Program-made: the position numbers and the translations under genes | From: Hyphodiscus hymeniophilus | Taxonomy: Eukaryota > Ascomycota > Leotiomycetes > Helotiales > Hyphodiscaceae | Direction: 5' to 3' | Length of the DNA: 64,000 bases | Assembly: GCA_016508695.1 (NCBI GenBank) | Contig: VNKQ01000004.1 | Coordinates: 2,356,001-2,420,000, forward strand | The notes under the pieces: model-generated | Database searches by the model: none | The model's input: the letters and a program-made list of their open reading frames with translations, nothing else | Told to the model about the DNA's origin: nothing | Shown here: one piece after another, positions 34,824-46,667 of the stretch | How positions within the stretch are numbered: position 1 is the stretch's first letter | How the letters are laid out: every line of letters starts with the position of its first letter

Positions 34824-35793
34824 TTATGACTGATGTTGTGCGAGGCATCTCAAAAGCTCGGCTTCACGACGTAGCAGGTCCTCACATTTCTTTTCCAGAA
34901 CTTCAGTCTTTGCAATTTGCTCTTGTAAGCGCCGTAACAGATCCCCAACTCTCGTAGCCTGTCGTTCCCGGAAGGTTTGCCTGTTGCCCGTCAGCAGTGC
35001 AACTCGAGTGAAATATGAGAGCTATCAAAAGCGAAAGACCTGGTTACGGAAGCTTGCCCAAAGACGTTTCGAGAGGCTCCTTAAACAGTGCTGCGGCTTT
35101 CGGCTCTTCATCAGCTGCCACAGACACGAAAACAATATAGGAAAAGAATCGCATACTGGCAAAGCCTGTTCTGAGCTCGGCGTTTCAACTGAGTGGACAT
35201 GTCAACCTTATGTTCTACTGCGAAGCAGGAAACTCGGGAGATGTTAAATCAGGACTGACCACTTTTGATGGTGTCATCCCAATGTAGCTCTTGGGAACTG
35301 ACATGGGTCTATCGGTTGAGGAAGATTTGTCATCTGGTGTACTGACGTCTGAGGACTCACGCGATGTTTGTTGCAGTGTTCGGTTCCCATCCGCCTCAGC
35401 TGTGAGACCTCCAGAGTCAAGTTCCAGGTACCATTCTGGCACATAGCGCTGTCGCTCCATAGTGAAGCCATGCATCTTTCTTGGTCAGCCCATGATGGCT
35501 ACAGAATGGTAAAATGAATATAGATCTACGGACGAAGGGATTATATCTAAGCATAAAGTGAGACCGCAAACTTGACCTACCTGGTGGTCATGAATGACCA
35601 GGTCATTGCTTGAAGTTTCGGCACCATTGAACGCTGTCAAGGCTTCACGACTGAGATTTATCTCCGGGAAGAGACACAGAGTCGCTTGTGGGCTGAGATA
35701 TTGATCGAAGTTATCGATAGTCATGGAACCACGAGGCATATGTGGCTCTTGGAAGGCCGAAATGGGTGCCTCCCGAGTAGGCATTTCGTCCAT
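34824..35793 (-). CDS. Small bZIP transcription factor
   Basis: Four exons (35793-35581, 35475-35260, 35206-35157, 34980-34824) encode 211 residues; introns are 105, 53 and 176 nt. The bZIP lies at the C-terminus: basic region QLKRRAQNRLCQQTFRERQ with the N-x7-R spacing intact, directly followed by a zipper of about 35 residues with Leu-rich heptads (GDLLRRLQEQIAK, EVLEKKCEDLLRREAELL). The third intron splits the basic region, a place where fungal bZIP genes often carry one. The first 140 residues are Ser/Thr/Pro-rich with no domain and may be an activation region. The basic region resembles Pap1/AP-1-like fungal factors but has Leu-Cys where most have Ala-Ala. It should act as a dimer in the nucleus. 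The two upstream exons are less certain than the bZIP exons, and an earlier start exon is possible. Confidence 0.72.
34981..35156 (-). other. Intron inside the bZIP basic region
   Basis: GTATGCG donor and GGCAACAG acceptor, 176 nt. Removal joins KRRAQNRLCQ to QTFRERQATRV in phase and restores the bZIP spacing. Confidence 0.7.
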
Positions 35794-38700
35794 ACCCGAC
35801 AATGTTCACCGTTATACTGTTTACTCTTTGAGCGTGACCGCCGCTTCTAGGTTCGCCCGCAAGGATGGCATTGAGCATCGAAACATCCACAGAAGTCCAC
35901 GAGGGATATATCAAGACCGGATCCCCTTTGGGATTTATAGGTCTGGCTCCGCCTTTCCTAGAAACAGAGGCTATACATCCGTTCTCGCACATCTACCAAG
36001 GGTAGCCCGGTGAATCAGACGGATGATTGGTTCAGTTCGGGAACACATGCGCAGCCAGATTTGATTCAAAGATGGGGTTATGCATCTTACTGGCGGTTGT
36101 ACTGAGAATACCTTGCTGGTGGGGGTGTTGGGAGGGTAAGGGGGGCGTTTTGTGGAGTGGTGGCAATGGAAGACCGAAATCTCAAATACGATATGGCTTG
36201 AGAAGCCCATCTGCGGGATTACTGTTGAGAACGTTAATTTGCTTACTAACTTGAGAACCTGCGGGACAAGCGTTGTGGGGATGTTTCCGGGTCACTCAAG
36301 ATGCAGGGTCACAGAGTGCCTGGTTGTTGGTGCAAAAAAGGCGCACAAGGACTGCACCTTGTAAGGACCAAAGTATGTGCATATCCTGCAAGTCAATATG
36401 CATGTGGAGACAACGTTATCAAAATCGATACATCCAGGGCGAGGGAAGGAGGTGTTGCTCCGATGTACTAATCTGTAATACTCTATTTGTTTATTTGTGA
36501 CGCTAGCAAGCCGACCTCCTCGCGGTCCTCGGATAGACTATTTTACCGCCCATAAGGCTTATTAGGACGATGCAAAATCATTTTTGTTATCTCTAAGGCT
36601 CTTTTCGGGCGGACACGTGTTGCTATTGCTTGGACCACAAGTGCCTCATTTCTCACGAACCCTATAAGTCTCCAATACCTTTTCACCCCTGCCTAATAAC
36701 TCACTCAAGACATTCTTTTGCCAGTGCTGTAAAACGCTAGCGTCGTACATGCCACCTCTCATGGAGTCACAAATTTGGGAATTCTATGCGAGGAAAGTTC
36801 AGCTTGGGGTCTAGGCCTCCCATGTGTAGAAAAGTTTGTACCAATTTCTAAAGGCGGTTCGCGAGGTTATCTTCTGCTTTGACCTACATATGCTCATGCT
36901 TTGATGAGTACCATTCCCCACAGCACTCAGCCCTACTCAATTGCTTTGAATTCGCTAATTACTGACAAAATAAAATCCTATTGGAAAAAACTTGATATGT
37001 TCTAGTGACTCTAAATTCCTTCATTAGATAACTAAAGACGATACTTAAATGAAACGTGTCAGCAAAGAGTATCCACGATCTTGGAGTAGCAATTGGTATA
37101 CTGGCATTTCTGTCGTACTTGAGATTGATTGTTGAGTTGTCCAACACACGCTATATCTCAATTAATTGTTTGATCTGTTGTGGAAAGAGAGCTGGGCGGG
37201 GTACTTTAGCTCAAGACCGCAAAGATCTTGCATGAAAGGCAGCGTTTGTCCGAAACATTCGAGGGACAAAAGCTTTTCGATGTCTTTTTTTTTGGTATCG
37301 AATTCTTCTGTTGGGTTTCGCAATCTACAGACGTTGTATACAAAGATTACTCCCCAACGCTAAATGGATGATTACCTTCGGAAGCCAATTCGACAATAGA
37401 CCGTGCAACACAGTTCAACGCCTCAAAACCAAAAATAATTGCTGAGGTATGAGGCCAGGGTCTTTACGTCCTGTTCATATGAATCTGATGCCGCTTCGCT
37501 TTGAGTAACAATTCTGAGGTCTCTTCGCTTTGTAATGGTGGTGGTCTGCAAGTCGTTGAGCACAGTTCTGCGAGACACTACCCCGAATAGGAAACATGAG
37601 CGTAGTAATCATATTTATTTCTGACTAATTGAGGGGTCGGAAGATTTCCTCAGGAGAGAGTTGAGGCCATCAATCGGAAGTGCGTAGTTGTTGAGCCGAA
37701 CCGGCAGCCGACGGTGTATAAGGATAATAACAGCTGAATGTCACTTGCAGCCGCTGGCTGGTGCTGTGATTCGAGCTTCAATATGCAGAGTCTTCCATTG
37801 AAAGTGTCTTGTCACGGTGGGAGTTTTGAATCTTGGATGTTCAAGACATCGTGAGCGGGTAATTCTGATATTTTATTTCGTAGTACGGGCGCGACGCACG
37901 TTTGCAAGTAGTTAGAGATTGGTCAGGATTCCTGAATCTCAGCCCACCTAAGATCTCCAAGTCTATTTGGAGAAGTCTCGAGCTAACCTTACCATTTTGG
38001 GATGTTCTGTTTATCAACGCCCTGGTGGCTATAAAGCGAAGTTCTCTCCGGTACGGAGAGGTGTTTGTTTTATTAGCCTGCTTTACAGAAATAAGGTTTG
38101 ACGGACGAAGGCTTATGTGCATTAGTAGCAGCCAAAAAGGGAAACTCTCCAATTATCGGCATTCGTTGGAACTCCCTGGATTAACTAAAATCCATAGCAT
38201 ATGCACAAAGGTTGCACAAAAGTCGCTAGACCGTGCTGGGATGATACCTAATCATGCAAAGTGTTAGTAATCTTATTCAGTAAGGCACAAGAGACTGCCA
38301 GCTGAATGTAGATCAAACTAGTTCTTAGAGGCGAAAGAGAGGCGAAAAGAAATCACCAGATCGTTCAGCCATTTTGAACTTCCCGAGGACACCGAGGTCT
38401 CGATGTGCATCCCAAATTCAAATACCCAATAGGTGCATTCTCCCAACAGATGCAATTTTGTCTCCTCCATTAAGCCTTACATAGCATTGCTGAAATAAAT
38501 TTAAGAAGTCAATGCTATTTTCAGATTGAACTCCACACTCATTGTGACTCCCTTTCTAAGCAATACTTTCTGCCTTTCTTTTCGACTCTTCACAACAGCC
38601 CCACTCAAGCCCCGACTCTATGTTGTTTGGCTCTCAGGGCTTGGCAATCTTTTCGAGATGAATATATGATCGCTTCTATTCTCAAATATGATCAAAGTTT

Positions 38701-40123
38701 CTGCGACGCCCACGTCTCACATGTGATACAGAGAATACACGTATTACAGCTATATTCATTTAATGAACCCTACACCTACACGGTTTTACTTCAAAGATTT
38801 AATGACTAGAGGAGAAGCATGTTACCCCTGCTGAGATTGTTAAGCCTATCAATCCCGCGGATTCGTGTAGCCTAACCAAACTTATCGAAACACTGATTAA
38901 TAACTTATCCCCAGCAGCCGATCCTCTTCCCTCGATACCCCGGGAAGCTTTATTCCGATGAACTTGTTTTTCAGTGCCACTGCAAAGTATCTCAAGGGTT
39001 GCAGCCGATGTATGGACGGGCAGAAAATGTGAAAATATATGCAAGAAAGATGCAATTAGTACTTGATGTGCGAGTTTTTATTAGGCATAGAGCCCTAATG
39101 CAAGAATGTGTCAATGAATTAGGTTAATTGGCTACCTGGGACTTTATAAGAGTCGTTATCAGATTCTGCTATTGACTGATGTGGCTTAAATGATAAATCA
39201 CAGGCGTATTCAAACATGTCATTTGGGCTGCAACAAGACTTTACATCTTATTTTTAACATGCACAGTTTGAACAGGGTCTGATGCTTGCAACTGTGAGGA
39301 AACACTTGTTCGAACAGAAAGACGTCCACAGTAAAAATACCAGTTCATAGCATCGAGCTGAGTCTGGGTTCAAGTGATACTTGACTACATACATTCACTT
39401 CCATGCATCCAATTAGATTGACCGTGAAGAAACGCAACGCTATTGGTTCTGGATGAACAATCATCCAATATTTGTAATGATGTTGCTGCTTTGTGATTAT
39501 ATGCCATTGTTTTGCCACAAGATATCTTCAGGCTCAGTGAGAACATCTTTTATGTTCTTTCTAATAACCTAAGAGATAAAGCGTTGCTCAGTTGACCAGT
39601 TTACGCCAATTGACCTGAAGAGGCCCACAGACATTACGTGCTTGTTAATATCAAGCAATCCAGTGACTACGTGATTCCAGTGAATGCATTCATTTCCTCG
39701 CATGAGTCTAGACCATGTTAATGTGGACTTAATGGAAGGTGAATTGTGCCAGTAAATATGCTACGCAATGAGGTTTGCTAGTGACGAAGAAGGTTTCGGC
39801 AAGTCCACGCGCCGTTGCCGCTATGAAGTTTGAAAATCTGATTGTACCTAAAAAATATTGCCAGTGTCAGTCCTCGTCCTTGGTCGAAAATCTCGTTGAC
39901 AGGCACCATTGCATAGTAATCCACACCCATACTTTCCCGGGCAGTCTCTAGTGATAGACAAGGGATCACAAACATCAACAACTTATCTTCTTCACGGTTT
40001 AGGGCGGAGGGTCTCTAAGCCGAAGGGGGTTTGCAACTCGCGACCTGATTCTTCTCTGCCATTACTTCTAGGTGGACAATGCTGTCTATGAACTTGACAG
40101 CTTCAACGGTTCACAGAATCAAT
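35794..40123. other. 4.3-kb gene-poor region upstream of the ABC transporter
   Basis: No coding frame here has both a true start and a recognisable domain. The sequence becomes AT-rich from about 36.5 kb on, with many short frames in all directions (for example 37902-38267), which is what degraded, formerly repetitive DNA looks like. I did not find terminal repeats, target-site duplications or transposase motifs. The last few hundred bases should contain the ABC transporter promoter. Confidence 0.45.
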
Positions 40124-43100
40124 ATGGAAGAAGTTTCTCGAATCGTCTTGGCTTCACAGTAAGCTCTTCAACCAAAACTCAAAAGCTCACTATGTTGACA
40201 ATTATAAAGACCAGGAGATGAGGTTCTTCGGAGAATCCTCGGGTTGAGTAAACTCGCTTCGAACAGTAACACCCATGCCGGTTTAGTGGCGTTTTCTGCA
40301 CTTCTCATTCTTTTGAGAACCGTCAGCTACAAAGACCAAGAAGAGAATGCCGCCCGAGTATCGATTCCCTACGAAGTTTGCTCTCAGTTAGCGAGAGCTA
40401 TTACTTTCGGCTTTGCCTGTGTCTTAGCTAGCCGCCAGGATTCGGGATGGCCAACTCCGCTACTATTTGGCTACGCCTTTACACTCGGAATCTTTGGACG
40501 TGTTCATTGGAAAAGCCGAAGAAAAGAGCTAATTTATCACGTCAATAGCATCCTGGGGATTGCCTTGGTGATATTTCTTGCCTCCGATGGGCTTCCACTT
40601 GTCCTTGTGTATACCTCCCGGGAGTTTCACTCAAACGCTATCAAAATTGCTCTTCTTACAGCTCTCGCATCTTGCAATATTATTGCGCTTTTAGCTCCCC
40701 AAGAATGGATTCCTCCATCAATATCTCAGGACCTCATTCAAGGTCAATCGAATGAGAAACCCAGCCCAGAGGAGACATGTAGCTATTTCTCCTACTACGT
40801 CTCATATGGATGGCTCACAAGTTTGATATGGAATGGGAGCCGACGGGGTATTACAATTGAGGACCTGCCAGCGTTACCTTCCTATGATGAACCACTTCTC
40901 TGGCTGCCACGTATTCTTGATGCACGGAGAAGAGGAGGAAGTACATTCCGGACTATCGCCATTCTGTTTCGAGCAGAACTTGCCATGATGATTTTCCTCT
41001 CTACAATAACGGCTGTTCTCGAACTCATCGTCCCGTTCGCAACATATCAGTTATTAGACTCTCTGGCGAGGCCGGGGTTGGCTGTAATCAACCCGTATGT
41101 GTGGGTATGCTTGTTGTTCCTCGGACCGAACTTTCGAGCTATTGCATTTCAACATAGTGCTTTCATCATCACTCGATTGAGTGTCCGCCTCAAAATATCC
41201 TTGGTTCAGGAACTATTCCAGAAAGCAATTCGCCGCGGTGAGAAGTACGGGAAGGTCGAGTCTAGCTTTGATAAGGTAAACCAAGGCCGAGGAAACCGAG
41301 CGTCACCATCCAAACACAACCAGAGCAGCACTATGACGGGTGAAATTGAAACACTCATGTCGTACGACGTCGATGCTATTATCGCTGCTAGGGACATAGT
41401 GCTATGCTCCGTTGCAGGGACCATCGTTGAGGTGCTTGCAATGATGTTGTTGTATCGAATGCTGGGATGGCCCTCAATGGTTGGACTTGCAGTCCTATTG
41501 GCGTGCCTTCCTCTTCCAGTGTATTTTGCACGAAGACTTTCGATTGTTCAAGGGCAAATCATGAAAACAACTCAAATCCGCATATCGAAGATCGCCGAAT
41601 GTTTACCTGCAATCCGCACGATAAAGTACTTCGCTTGGGAGGAAGCAATGTCCGACAGAATCAACGAGGCTCGGCAAGTCGAACAAACCATCATGTGGAA
41701 AAGAGCTCTTTATACTATTGCAATAATTATGAGCACAGATTTGGCTCCCTTCCTCACCATTCTCGTTATGTTCTCATGTTATGTTCTGGGTACCGGCAAA
41801 CCTTTGACAACTGCAATTGCATTCACCTCGTTAACGCTTGTCGAAATCATTCGAATGCAATTTGTTCTCATGTCCAGTGTAATTAATAAAGTATCTCAGG
41901 CAAAGGTCTCGCTTCATCGCGTCGACCAGTATTTCGAAAAAGTAATTGAAGCCCAACGCCATCCTAGCGGGCCTCCGGCATTCAAGGACGCAACATTCAG
42001 CCGATCACAATCGTCGCAGTTCAAGCTAATGCATATGAACATTGAATTCATACAAAATGGATTGAACGTTATTACAGGGCCGTCAGGAAGTGGCAAAACC
42101 TCCCTGCTGCTTTCTCTACTTGGAGAAACGATTTTGGAGTCGGGGAAAGTGACCTGCCCTTCTGACGTTGGCTTTGCTTCGCAGACAGCCTGGCTTCAGC
42201 ATGCTACCATCCGAGTCAACATACTCTTCAATAGTGACTTCGAGCAAGATCGCTATGATTCTGTTATTCGCGCTTGCTGTCTTATCTCGGATTTCGAACA
42301 GCTCCCATGTGGCGATCTCACAAATATCGGCGAAAATGGGACTACTCTATCAGGTGGACAGAGGCAGCGGGTTGCACTTGCCCGCGCTCTATACTCGAAG
42401 GCTTCATTGATTCTCCTCGACGATGCCTTCTCGGCACTGGATGTTCACACTGCAGTCCACGTTTTCAATCATTGCTTCTGCAGTGATTTACTGCTGAATA
42501 GAACTACTATCCTAGTCACACAAGTTCCATGGATTGCAGACGAGGCTGATTTCCTGGTCAAGCTCGATGGTGGTACTGTTGTTCTTACTCAGAACAAGCA
42601 AGGCATGGTACGCATTCCTGTCAATGCTTCTCAGATAATGCTGTGCGATGAAGTCAAGCTTGATCAAGATACCATACACGCCGAGCAAGTATTCAAAGAC
42701 GAAGAGCTCTCGCTTACTCGCAGTTCATATGTCGAACCAGAATCCCACAAAAGGAACACCAAAGCTTTGTGTAAGTAAAGCTTTCTGATGATTCATCATT
42801 TCCTACTGATCTTGAATAGTTTATCGCTATATGGTCGCATTTGGAGGACACAGATACGCCATCTTAGCCCTTTTCACTGCCTTTCTTGCCCAGACGTCAT
42901 TCTTCGTCATGATGTTTTGGCTTTCTGTCTGGGTCGGTGCTTACGATCATGAAGATTCCGTTGATGTTCGCTTTTATCTCGGTGTCTACGCGGCTTTGAT
43001 AGCTTCCTTCAACTTTCTTACTGCAGTCGAGGGTGTTGTATTTCGGAATGGGGCTTGGATTGCAGCAAAAACATTGCATCAAAATTTGATCAAGGCAGTA

Positions 43101-44849
43101 TTTGGGGTGTCTTTGAAGTAAGTGTGTCGGGCAGTCTCCATTTTTGAATAATTATGAGCTAGATGCTACGATCAAGACCGGTCTCTGAAGTCGATTGCTT
43201 GCTGACTGGATATGTTTATTAGCTGGTACAGTACTATATCTCTTGGTCGAATTAACAACCGCTTTTCCAGAGACATCAACTCCCTGGATGGCCGCATTGT
43301 CGAAAGTATTCAACGAACAACCGGGCTATTACTTCGCCTTCTCTTTCGAGTTACAGCAGTCGGCTCTATAATGCCTATTTTTGCGCTACCCACCGCTGTT
43401 ATGTGTTTGATTGGATATGTCGTTGGTGACTTGTATACAAAAACCGCTGCTTTGGTAAAGCGTCTTGCGTCTGAATCCCAGGTGCGTATTCTGAAGCGAT
43501 TACATCTGATGACTGACGTCCTGAAGCAAATCTTCAAAGACAGTCCCTCTATATCTGCCTATAATACACTTACTGATCTGTTGACCCAAATAGTCCCCTG
43601 TCTTTGCCCACTTCTCGGAAGTCCTGGCTGGAATCACTGTTATCCGCGCTAAAGAGGGGATGGCAGAAATCATGCAAAGGCAACTCGCAGAAAAATTGTG
43701 TGTGCACGCCAGGGCTTGGGAGGCTCAGTTCAATCTCAATCGTTGGGTATACATGCGATCGGAATTGGCTGCCTCGACGATTGCTCTGGGTGCCGGAATA
43801 ATTGCCCTTACTCGATCTGGCACCGTGTCTGCAGGGTTGATAGGATTCTCTCTGACAAATGCAGTTACTCTTGGCCAAACGACAATTCAACTCGTCAGAG
43901 CTATGAATGAGCTGGAAATTGAAATGACGTCTTTTGACCGAGTCCAAGAATACGCCGAGTTGCCCGCTGAGGAAGAAAGCGAGAACATTGCGCCAGTACC
44001 TGCGAAGTGGCCGTCGTCCGGAATTGTTGAGTTCTGCAATGTCACTGTCCGCTATGCAAAGAATGGGCCAGATGTTCTCAAGAACGTATCCTTCAGTCTT
44101 AAGGCCGGAGAGCGAGTTGCGATTGTTGGTCGATCAGGCAGTGGGAAGAGCACCTTGGCACTATCATGCCTTCGCGTTGCCCATGTTGTATCTGGAAGCA
44201 TCTTCTACGACGGTATTGACATCGCGCAACTACCTCTCCGACATCTCCGTCAGAGTCTGACAATTATCCCACAAGAAACCATCCTGTTCAGCGGAGATAT
44301 CGCAGACAATCTCGACCCCACCAACACATTCGATCGCCACGATCTCGAAAATGCATTGAATGCATGCAGCAATATCTCAGCACTCACCAATCACAACGCT
44401 ACAGGTGAAATCAACTCGAAGATGTCGCTCTCGACACCTGTTACGGCAGGGGCTCAGAACTTCTCTCATGGACAGCGCCAGATTCTTGGACTTGCACGAG
44501 CTCTCGTTAAGCGATCGAAGTTGATCTTGCTAGATGAGGCAACTGCGTCTATGGATTATGAGACCGACTCAGCTATCCAGGAAGTACTGCGAGCCGGGCT
44601 AAAGGGTTCGACCTTGATCACGATTGCGCATCGGCTGAGAACCATCATTGACTATGATCGTGTGATTGTCATGTCCGAGGGCAAGATTATGGAGTAAGTG
44701 AAGGCTGAGAGTCCTAACTATTCATGAGGATGCTAATCTTGTGTAGAATGGGCTCGCCAAAGGAGCTTTTTGAGAAGAAAGGACTTTTCGCAGATATGGT
44801 GAGGCAGGGTGGAGAAGCTGAGGAGCTGGTCAAGCTATTCCAGAAGTAA
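40124..44849 (+). CDS. ABCC/MRP-type ABC transporter
   Basis: Six exons (40124-40158, 40210-42770, 42820-43117, 43223-43481, 43594-44693, 44747-44849) encode 1451 residues; introns are 49-112 nt. The order is a short N-terminal membrane region, TMD1, NBD1, TMD2, NBD2. NBD1 has Walker A GPSGSGKTS (about 42077-42100), signature LSGGQRQR and Walker B LILLDDAFSALD, with Asp where the catalytic Glu would be. NBD2 has Walker A GRSGSGKST (about 44128-44151), a variant signature FSHGQRQ and Walker B LILLDEATASMD. This asymmetry, with only NBD2 fully catalytic, is typical of ABCC exporters. IKYFAWEEAMSDRI is also an ABCC hallmark. It sits in the plasma or vacuolar membrane and would export conjugates, drugs or a metabolite; no biosynthetic genes adjoin it. 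The 35-nt first exon (MEEVSRIVLAS) is inferred from the open splice. Confidence 0.92.
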
Positions 44850-46667
44850 GAGGATACTTTGCTTGGAAATGAATCAAATGTTGATCATGTGCTATTTCTG
44901 CACTACTAGTCAATAGATTATCAGATGATATTTTGCTCCCCTTAATGTTCGTGGCTGCTACCCTCCAAACCGCATCTCGGAATTTTCTAGGCCATACATT
45001 TACATACCCGCCACTTGACCTAAAGGCTCCACTGTCTCAGCAAAGACGTGAATCGTGATGTACGAAGCCAGAGAAATGCATGTGCTACCAGCTCCAGAAC
45101 GTAGAATAGTGGTATCGAAATGTCTCGCATGTCGTCTATTACCTACTAGCTACCCTACCCGGAACTTCCGAAAGCATCACCTAGAAACTCTTTTCCCCGA
45201 CCAACACGATATCATCCTTCCACAGTGTCGAAAATGCATTTACCGCATCGGGCATGGCCACATCCCCTGACAGGACAGACGGTCACACGAAAAGGGAGCT
45301 TGAACTATTGGATCGTCAGCTCAACAATGCCTCAGAGTCCGACGAGACGCTAGAACCCTACCGGCGGGTGCCCGCGAGGTCTTTGGTAGTTGAAGCCGCA
45401 GCAAATCCACCCTCGCTCCACCGGCCTGGGTGTTGGGTCCATTGGTTGACCAAGGTGTTGTTAATTGAGTTTGAAGTGGGTCGGGGGTAGGATGCTGAGA
45501 ACTGGAGATGGGGATTTCAAGCTTGTCGAACTGGTATCTGGGGAACATCGAGGCTCTGCGAGCAGGGGAGATTTCTATATCCTGATGCGGGTTCTGTGAA
45601 TAGTATGTGGCCGTGTAAAATGACTATTTTGGTACAAAGATACAGAGTAATCACAGGTCAAGTATGAATCATTGACCACATGGGGGAGGGACGCTGTTAC
45701 TGTCACTGATCTTGCTTCGGCGCTATTCACAGACTCACTCGGATGGGATAGGACAGTGATGAATCTCCTGAAATGATCTCAGCTGCAGGCTCTTTCAAGC
45801 AAAACTCAATATCCAAAGCCACCCACTGCTCAGAGCCCTCGACGTCTCCAACCACCAGAACAGGTGATCTCCTGTCCTACATAGACCTACATAGATCTAG
45901 CGTGCCTAGGCGAGCGAGCCCCCTTTCCATAACCCACAAAAGCCCATTTCAAGCAAGGCCATCTGCACCAAGCTATTAATCAACACTAATAACTGCCCGA
46001 GAAGTAGTCCTAGCTTGGGCGAGTCCTTTATATAATCGCTTATAAGACAATGGCCGGTTACGAGGGAGGCAAGGGCTGGGACATTTCTACGATTCAATAC
46101 ACCGCCGCCTTTTGACTTTCCAGAATTTAGCTAGATATGCTGTTGGAATCGCTGATGGAGATCGTCCGGCGTCTATTACTCTATGACTCTTGACTCCGTG
46201 ACTCTATGACGCCACGATGGTATTGTAGCTGTGCTGGTGTCCACTGCTAAACGTGAGGTAGTTGAAGTAGAAACTCGAAGACGTTCAAAGCCCCTCTTCT
46301 CTGGAGTGTATTCCTTTATAAAAGCTATACAGAGTGCACATCCGAACGGTCTTTACAAGCACGACAAGACTCAGTAGGCAACCTTACAGAAACAGCATAC
46401 AGCAGGTCCAGTGATGTTTGAAATCTCGCTCGCTGAGTTTCTTCTGTAACTGTAGAGCGGACGGCCCCAGGGTCAAGAAGGAAAGCTTCGATTATCGTTG
46501 ACATACCTAGAGCTTGTCGTGACTCGTGAGTGAGAAGAGGGATTCTATGCTTTTATGTCTCTGACAGAACTCCCCAACAGTCAATCCACCATCGGTTCTT
46601 CTCCCATGCTGTCCCTGTCACCAGATAGCTACCTCACTGTCGAATCCCACAGCTCCCCGTAACTCAG
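44850..46667. other. Convergent intergenic region, ABC transporter / het-c
   Basis: About 1.8 kb between two stops. Plus-strand frames at 45055-45270 and 45254-45490 are short and carry no domain. The last part is the het-c 3' UTR. I see no supported gene. Confidence 0.4.

Noticed and set aside
37841..38267. Overlapping frames of about 100-120 codons on both strands
   Set aside because: They lie in the AT-rich empty tract, lack domains and overlap each other on opposite strands.
40124..44849. ABC transporter and flavin monooxygenase as parts of a secondary-metabolite cluster
   Set aside because: They are about 18 kb apart with ribosomal, CSN12 and other housekeeping genes between, and no polyketide, peptide or terpene synthase is present.
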